Source: Pleodorina starrii
Taxonomy: Eukaryota; Chlorophyta; Chlorophyceae; Chlamydomonadales; Volvocaceae
Length of the DNA: 64,000 bases
Assembly (NCBI GenBank): GCA_030267565.1
Contig: BRXU01000009.1
Span: 2,440,001 to 2,504,000 of the forward strand
Direction of reading: 5' to 3'
Shown here: piece by piece, positions 56,989 to 64,000 of the stretch
Layout of the letters: every line of letters begins with the position of its first letter
Numbering within the stretch: the stretch's first letter is position 1
Translations under genes and position numbers: made by a program
Notes under the pieces: generated by a model
Database searches by the model: none
What the model was told of the DNA's origin: nothing
The model's input: only the letters and a program-made list of their open reading frames with translations

Positions 56989-59900
56989 ATGCCAGTCGCC
57001 GCGATGGTCCCCGTCAGGGGCTTGCGCTTGCGCGCGACGGAGCTTCGGCCTCAGCGGCACCGCCGCGGCCCGCCGCCCTGCTTCTCAGCCAAGGCACCAC
57101 AGGAGGGCTCCGGAACCAGCAGCCAAGGTAACAGCGATACCGGCTCCCCATCCCCCGCCGCGCCACCGGGGGCTGTTGGGGCCCCCTGCTGGCGCCAAAA
57201 GCGGCGCGTGGGTTACGCACAGTGCGGTGGGCATAGTGGTAGGGCGACCTGCGCCGGGGGGGCGTTTGGACGCAAGCTTGCAGCGCTGCCAGGGCACCAA
57301 CCCGCAGCCGCATCACTCATGGCTGTAGCCGGCCGTTGACAGCGGAAAAAACAAAACACCAGGCTGCCTCTCCCCGGGTCTTGAGTTCAATGCAGTGTAG
57401 TGTCGGGAGCCCACTTAACAACCACAACAAAGACACGCCCCCAGGAGCGCTCCGTGCGCGTCGGGCGTGTGGCCCAACCCATTCTTCACTGTCCTCTCCT
57501 CCGCCTCTGCCCCCAACCGCCCCGGGTGCAGCAGCGGCCGTTGTAACCGCCTCAACCAACTCATCCGATGAGGATCCGGCGGCAGCCGCCCTCAAGTCCG
57601 CGGCTGTCCCTACGCCGGAGGCAGCAGGCCTCCAAACGACCGGCAACGGCGCTGCCGCCGCCGCCGCCAGCAGCGCCAGCAGCAGCGGCAGCAGCAGCAG
57701 TCAGAAGGACGGCGCGTGGCGGTGGGAGGAGAGCGACGATGCCGTACTGGCGTACGGCTCGCTGGTGGCGCTGCTGGCGCTGGGCAACCTGCCGGTACTG
57801 CAATCTGCCAAGCTGGCAGATCTGCCGTACTTTGTGGGCCTTGCGGTGATTACGATTTACATCGGCGCGCATCGGGGCCTGACGACTCGGCAGAGGCAGC
57901 AGATCTCAATCAAAGAGGTGATCGCAGCCTTTGACTTGAAGTTGGAACTTTAATAAGAGTTCTGAGACTGCTGTACATGCGTGTCGTACAGCGTGAGGCG
58001 CAGCACCAGCTGGCAGCTGTGACGCGTATCATGCATTTGCTTGTGCGCGCGCACTTTTGTGTGCGTGTGTGTGCGCATCTGTGTGCATCTGTGTGTGTGT
58101 GTTGGGGCATTGCGTGTGTGCGATCGTGTGAATCTTTCCTCTTCACAGGTCTGAGTTCAAGTCGTGGTTCCGCCTACCCGGGGGCTCCCCGCCCTCATCC
58201 GCTCATCTCCAGCCCCTGGCCCCCTTCCCTGGACCCCACCCCTGGACCCCTTCCCTGCCCGTTCCCCTGGACCCCTTCCCTGGACCCCAGCCCCCGGCCC
58301 TGGCCCCCTCCCGCTCCCCCTGGCCCCCTTCCCTGCCCTCCCCCCGCAGGGCATCCTGGCCCCGCTGCTTGCCTCCGTGAGCCTCTTCGGCTTCTACCTC
58401 CTCATCAAGTACCTGCCGGACTTCAACGTACAGGCCTTCCTCAACGCCTACTTTTGGATGCTGGGCTCCTTTGCCATAGGAGGGGCGGCGGTGCCAGTGC
58501 TGCGAAAGGTAGTGGGGGCGGTGGTTTTGGGAGGAGGGGGATGTCATTGCACACTGGAAGTGGCAGAGGTAAAAAGAAGATACCGCAGCGGAGACGGAGG
58601 TGGTGGCTGGGGGCGGGGGCTGTCGTTGCACTTGTAGTTGTATAGGTAGTATAGTTGCTGTCTGGTGGTGTTTGTTAGGGGTGCTAACGACACAACTGCG
58701 GGCACTTCCAGGGAGGCCTCCGCACACGTATGTGTTCGTGTCCGTGCGGGCTGCCTCCCTCGTTCGTCGTCCCTCCCTCGTCATCGACGGAAGTGGGTGA
58801 CTGGGAGGGCCGCTGCGCTGATGCTGTGTTCGCAGGTGGGCGGGCCCCTGGGGGAGCTGAGTCTCAAGTTTGATGTGCCGGAGGGGTGGCTGCTGGATGA
58901 GGAGGGCGGCAGCATCACCAAGGTAACGAGGGGATGGAGTTTTAGGGTTTTAGGGTTTTAAGGTTTATGGGTTTTAGGGTTAGCAAAGAGGGTGCCGCAG
59001 CGGGGCGGTGGGTCGCGGGTGCGGTGGGTCGTGCGGCGGCTGGAGGGAGGGGGGCGGTGGGGGTAGCGAGTGAGGGGCGGAAGTGGGGGCGGTGGGAATG
59101 AACCGTTTGGATGGAACGACAGCGTCTTCTGGAAGGGAAGTGTGTTTGGAACGACCGTGGCACACACCACGCAAGTTCTTCTCCCCCCCCCCGCGCAAAA
59201 CCCATCGGTAGCTACCCAACCACCCACCCACCCACCCACCCAACCACCGTTACCCAACCACCCAACCAACCACCCAACCACCCCTAGGCGGAGCTGGCCC
59301 CGACGGACATCCTGTCCGTGTGCCTGGCCCTGGGGCTGTCCACTGCTGAGTTGATCTCCGGCCACTCCAGCTTCACTCTCAACAACCTGGTGGCCACACT
59401 GGTCGCCACCGACATCCTGCAGCTCATCGGGCCGCGAAGCTTCCGTACGGCGGGGCTGCTGCTGGTGGGCCTGCTGCTGTACGACGTGTTTTGGGTGTTC
59501 GGCTCGCCCAAGGTGAGCACTGCGATGCCGTACTGTCGTGGTGCGGCTGTGATGTCGTATTGCCCAGACCCAGCTTCTTTCGTTTACATGTTGTACGCGG
59601 CATAAATGCCGCGTGTGTTCCTTTGATCGTTCGCCTCCCGGAGGAGCTGATGAGTACCGCAGATGCTACCTGCTGACAACGAACCTAACGAACTCCAACT
59701 ACCTTCAATGTATCCGCGTTCCGCGACCTGGGACGAGCCGCAGGTGGTGGGTGACAACGTGATGTTGGCCGTCGCCACTTCGGATCTGGTTTCGGGGCCC
59801 ACTCGCATCCTCTTCCCGCGCCTCCCCGGCGGCGGCAGCACCGCTGAGGCCGCCGCCGCCACCTTCCCCTTCTCCCTGCTGGGTCTGGGAGACATTGCCG

Positions 59901-61555
59901 TACCGGGACTGCTGGCCTGTCTGGCGCTCAGGTGGGGGGGGCTTATCAACGTATAGGCCGGGCGCTCAGGTTGGGGGGGAGGGACGGGGGTGTTATCTTC
60001 GCATAGGCCGGAGCCCGTGAACTGTAAAGTGGGCTCAGGTCGGGTGGGACGGGGGTGAGGAGATGGGATGCGGGAAGCTGGATGAGGTGAGGTGTGGAGA
60101 ACGGGACACTGGAGTGAGGCGGAGCAGGGCGGGGAGGGAAGGGATTGCTCGGCATTGTGCGGGCTGGGGTCATCGGGTGTCGGCTGGGATTGGGCGCAGG
60201 GAGGTTGAATGGGCTCGAATGGGCTCCGTCTGTCTTGCTGTAAGATGATGCACACCCCTGCTGAAGGTGTGGGATGAAAAAATGACGCCCCGGTACTGCG
60301 TGTACGGCACGTACAACAGGTACGACGCCTCTCGCTCCACGGACATGCGCGCACGGGCGGTGGCGGCGGCGGAGGCGATCACCTCGGCCCTGGCGGCTTT
60401 GGAACCGGGAGCCAGCAGCCGACAGGTACGTATGTGTGTAAATGTGCGTGTGTGCGTTACAAGGTTGAAAAGTGCGTAATCCTCACAGCCGAACCCGCAT
60501 ATCCGAATTTGCTACGGTAGCTTGGGCTGGTTTTGATTTTTGTTGTGAGATAGGGCAGAGGGTGCGGTACGGGCACCAGCTGCTGTACGGTTTGTACGGT
60601 TTGTTCGACAAGGGATGGTTGCCAAATAGTGTGTGCTGTGTATGGGAGATGACACGCATGCCCGCGCGGAAGGTTTCAAATTGGCGGCAGACGGTTTTTA
60701 CGGTTGCAACTTGGCTCGTGCAGTCGTGCTTTGTCCCGCCCCCTGTTGCTGCTGCGTGCATGCCTGTAACGCCAGCATGCCCGCACGCCGCTCCCACCCG
60801 CTGCCCCCTGTTGCTGCTCCGAAACCCCACATCGCCCCCAGATCGCCGAAGCCACCGCCAGCGCCGCCGATGTCGCGTACGACAGAGTTGCCGACCAGGA
60901 GGCCCGTCAGCGCACGGAATCCCTGGACGGCACCAACGCCGGCGACGGCGGCGCCTCTGCCTCCGCCGCGGCGGCGGCGGCGGCCAACCTCGGCGCGTCG
61001 CTGGTTCGAGGCGTGTCGGCGGCGGCCGCCGGCGGCGGCGGTGGTTCCGCTGCCCTCGGCTCCGCGCGGTCAAGCCTCGGCACCTCCACCTCAGGGCGAC
61101 CTTCCGCCTCCGCCGCTGCCGCCGCCGCCGCCGCCGGCACAAACCCGAATCCGGGCACCGCGGGCGCCTCTTCCCAGAATGATCCCGCCGCCGCCGCCGC
61201 AACCGCCGGCGGCGGCGGCGGCGGCTTGTCAGCCGAGCAGCAGCAGCGCCTGCCAGTCTCCGAGGCTGTGTTGTACCAACGCAAGTACTTCACACCCGTC
61301 ATGTTCGCCTACGTGCTGGGGCTCGTGGGCGCCTTCGTGGCGAATGACGTGACGGGCCTCGGCCAGCCCGCGCTGCTGTACATCGTACCGGCGACGCTGG
61401 GCGCTGTCGTACTGACGGGTGTGCAGCGCGGCGAGCTGGGCCGGCTGTGGAGCTTCACTGACGTACCGTCGTACGGGCTGGCGACGACGGCGGCGGCCAA
61501 GGGCACGGAGGAGTCGTACAAGGGACCCGAGGCGGGTCGTGAAGGCGGGAGATAG
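56989..61555 (+). CDS. SPP: Signal peptide peptidase (GxGD intramembrane aspartyl protease)
   Basis: Cleaves signal-peptide remnants and other type II helices within the membrane, normally the ER. Eight exons: 56989-57127, 57532-57917, 58350-58508, 58836-58922, 59288-59512, 59744-59931, 60320-60425, 60842-61555; 667 aa. Catalytic motifs: YD in LLLYDVFWVFG (Asp323) and GLGD (Asp382), plus PAL (606-608) in QPALLYIVP. The TM pattern and ALRYDASR after GLGD match plant SPP. It is much longer than plant SPP (about 340 aa): a Ser/Ala-rich N-terminal extension (1-110) and a Gly/Ala/Ser-rich insert of about 165 residues (425-590) in the loop between the GLGD and PAL helices. The start is the ATG giving MPVAAMVPVRGLRLRATEL; an upstream in-frame ATG exists at 56926. 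The first 40 residues are Arg-rich and could be a targeting signal. Confidence 0.92.
58939..58982 (+). repeat. Telomere-like TTTTAGGG repeats in an SPP intron
   Basis: Five TTTTAGGG-like units, two degenerate (TTTTAAGG, TTTATGGG), begin 17 bp after the exon ending at 58922. Confidence 0.8.
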
Positions 61556-63843
61556 GCGGCCAGGCGCCGGGCGTGTGTGTGTGTTGTATACGTGTGCGGG
61601 TGCGTGTGCAGGGGCGTGGGCGCGTGAGTGCGCGCGGGGGTTGTATGCGCGCGAGTGCGCGAGTGCGCGTGTTCCCCTGTATCCGCTCTCTGGGTCGTTG
61701 GTGTTGGAGGTAGTGGTATTGATATTGGTGTGTGGAAATGGTGCACGGGCGGGATCAGGGCGTTGCGAGGTCGGTGTTGCGAGTCATCAGCGGCGTCCTG
61801 ACACGTGGGCGTGTGTGCGTGTCGTTTGTTGGTTGTTGGTTGTTGGTTGAAACAGTGGTCTCCAGACCTTCGGGAGGGGGAGTGTGTTAGCCAGCGCGTT
61901 CCTTCTTGCGGTGTTGTCGCAGGAGACGCGACCAAGCAAGGCGCTAAAAACCGGGTGGCCCGCGGGCAGATCGTGATTCTGTGTTGGTTTCTTCTGTGTT
62001 TTTTGGGCGGCCAAGGGCAGAGGCCAAGTGCACATGCTGCCGCGTGAGCATGCATTTGCTGGCGCATTTTCACCGTATCGTGCGGCACTGTCTTACAGCG
62101 CAGCCGTAAACCAACCTTGCTGTAACCGGCTGATTCCCAGCTGGGGAGCCTCACACGACGGCGCGAGAAACGGCCACTTTTGGCGTTCCACCCACATTTT
62201 TTAGTGGGTGGGTGGGTCGAGGTCCCTGATCAGGGCGAGATCGCGAGAGGGCAAAAGGCGTCGAAGTTGTAGGAGGTCCGGACTCCGGCTTGCGGCTCAA
62301 TGGTTTGATGCTCAGGACCAATTCCGGGTATATCTGTATAATAGACCGCTTCGCCACTGGCAGCTTAGATGTGTGTAAGTTATAGTTTGGCATCGATGCG
62401 ATGCATTTGAACCTGCTATTGGGCCTTTAAAAACTAATTAAGCCGAGACAGTGACCAGCCGAAAACGACAACACGGTGACACATTCCTCGACATGAAATC
62501 ATTTCGCTTCTCTTTCTTAATCGGTGCGTTGCAGGATTCTTTTAGGCAATGTCAGTTCCTTGTGTCATCCAGAAATATTTTATTCGCCCCGTCCACGCCG
62601 ACCTGCGCCCACCTGAATAAAACTGGCAGGCCGTAACGTACAGGAGTAATCAACGGGACGCGGCTCCCATGCATGCGCACTGTTTGCGACTGGAAGCAGC
62701 AACTAAGCAGGAAAAGTTTCAATACTCCTTAATTGCATCTGCTGAGATTGTAACGGACTGCCCTTTTTTCGTCGTCGCGTGCAGCGAGCAACTACGGTTT
62801 TGGCCGTACTCATTACTCACTCCTTAAGGCTATTCTGATGTACCTTAACTCTCCATCTTTAGACTCATGCACGCATTGATGAATAGGCTCAGGATCGGTA
62901 CGATTATGTTCGAAATGTGCTCATTGCGGCGCTGCTGCCAGGGCTCGCCCATGTCCCCATGTCCTGCCCTCGGTACGGGTTCTCCAAAAAGGTTACATGT
63001 TCAGATTCAGAATATCTTGCGGCGACAGCACATACAGATTGGGTAGGCTGTGGCCAGGGCGCGTGCAGTCTCGGCTGGGGAATAAAAAATTGTGTTGAGG
63101 AGGAACAAGCCAACTGAGCTGACCTTCATACAATCGCCTCAGAGTCCAACAACAAAGTAATAAGAAACGTTTAAGATCAATTAAGTGACAGGGCTATGCC
63201 GTAGAGCCTATGCTTTTAGGCAGCCTAATTAGCGATATGGGTTGCTTCGGTGGTAACAGCTGACACAGCTGCAAGCCCGAGTGGGCTTCAAAAACCACTT
63301 GTACGTATCTGGTTGTCCAAGCAGTTCGGGCACCTGCTTGAGTCGTCCCGGCCTGTCACTCAGCTGCTGCTGGACGTGCTGAGGGCGCGACAAGGAGTGC
63401 AGGCCTCTCATTGGGTTGAGCAAGACGACAAACGTTTTGAAGCCTGGGCTAGACGATCAAATGGAAACCGCCTTGTCAACAAGGGAGCACCTTCAGGACG
63501 ATGGCGTGCGTAGCTGCAGTGGCGGGGCAACTTCAGTATCAACGGGCCAGTGCAACTCGAGTGTGCAAGCCAACCCCGACAACCAAGGCGGACCCAGCGC
63601 GCGGACCGTTCACCTCGCCCCATCGGACAGCATCGAGTGTGCCGGGACGCGTCGCAGCCCAGGGCAACAGCAACAGCAGCAACAGCAGCCGGAAAATGAC
63701 AAGCTGCTGCAGCCGGCAGCTTGTCTCGCGGGGCCTTCTTGCAGTCGCGGCGGCGTCGCTTGGGCAGGGCACCAGGCCGTGGTAACTTCGTCGGCATCGC
63801 CGAAACCCATGGCCACAACCCGTAGGCTGTCCCTGCCGGCTAC
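61556..63843. other. SPP 3' region and intergenic DNA
   Basis: G/T-rich repeats (GTGTGTGTGT, GCGCGAGTGC) follow the stop codon. Beyond about 62150 the sequence is less GC-rich and shows no gene I can support. Confidence 0.6.
62121..62125 (+). terminator. TGTAA poly(A) signal, SPP
   Basis: First TGTAA downstream of the SPP stop codon, 566 nt away. Such a long 3' UTR is within the usual range for volvocine genes. Confidence 0.5.
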
Positions 63844-63955
63844 CTTCATTTGCACGCAGGCGTATGCTGCCGACAGAATGCCGCACACAATCACATCGGG
63901 GATGATCACCGCGCCCGACGACGACAGGGGGCCGCCGCCACCCTCACCCTCGCGG
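63844..63955 (-). CDS. Possible single exon of an unidentified gene
   Basis: Between a CTGCAG acceptor and an AAG/GTAGCC donor on the minus strand, the frame reads REGEGGGGPLSSSG then AVIIPDVIVCGILSAAYACV, a hydrophobic stretch that could be a membrane helix, ending QMK. I do not recognise the family. The rest of the gene would extend beyond the window or into uncalled sequence. Confidence 0.3.
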
Positions 63956-64000
63956 CTGCAGCAGCCCCACGGCAGCCCCACGCCACCACCACCACCACCA

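Noticed and set aside
1..64000. tRNA or rRNA genes and CRISPR arrays
   Set aside because: I looked for T-loop consensus (GGTTCRANYCC) with matching stems and for regularly spaced direct repeats with unique spacers and found none; the tandem arrays here have no spacers.

Overview
This window is nuclear DNA of a volvocine green alga (Volvox/Chlamydomonas group). The evidence is intron-rich, GC-rich genes with GT(A/G)AG...CAG splice sites, TGTAA-type poly(A) signals, short runs of the Chlamydomonas-type telomere repeat TTTTAGGG, long Ala/Gly/Gln low-complexity inserts, two axonemal genes and a pair of membrane cyclic-nucleotide phosphodiesterases. The species cannot be fixed from the sequence alone. 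Exon models were built by hand from splice sites, reading phase and family conservation. For each model marked complete, the exon lengths sum to a whole number of codons.

Layout: (1) 50-4019, minus: a CAAX prenyl protease (Ste24/ZMPSTE24), nine exons. (2) 6399-18212, plus: PDE-A, a two-TM receptor-type phosphodiesterase with an extracellular sensor region and a polyglutamine insert inside the catalytic domain. One of its introns carries a tandem pair of transposable-element copies (9730-12649). (3) 22154-28514, plus: PDE-B, its tandem paralogue. It keeps both TM exons and the catalytic domain but has lost the whole sensor region. (4) 28515-34137: no confident gene; holds a CATGGG/CATATG minisatellite. 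(5) 34138-42492, minus: a plant-type Deg/HtrA serine protease with 16 exons. (6) 43414-43968, minus: an intronless EF-hand protein, probably outer-dynein-arm docking complex subunit DC3. Head-to-head with it, 44523-48674, plus: radial spoke protein RSP14. (7) 51763-56218, minus: an RCC1-repeat (beta-propeller) protein, 5' end unresolved. (8) 56989-61555, plus: signal peptide peptidase, a GxGD intramembrane aspartyl protease. (9) 63844-63955, minus: one possible exon of an unidentified gene.

How the genes relate: three separate proteolysis genes are present (Ste24, Deg, SPP), two of them intramembrane or prenyl-directed. There is a cilium pair (DC3/RSP14) sharing a 554-bp divergent promoter region. 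The tandem PDEs look like a signalling module whose second copy has become sensor-less while its catalytic exons stayed nearly identical to the first, which suggests recent duplication or gene conversion.

Beyond genes, the introns share several short dispersed motifs: a GACCC-NN-GGGTC palindrome seen seven times, a GATACCGCAG motif, a GGCCGGAGCCCGT motif, and a dense GTAC cluster. Three copies of one retroposon 3' end are also scattered through the intergenic DNA.
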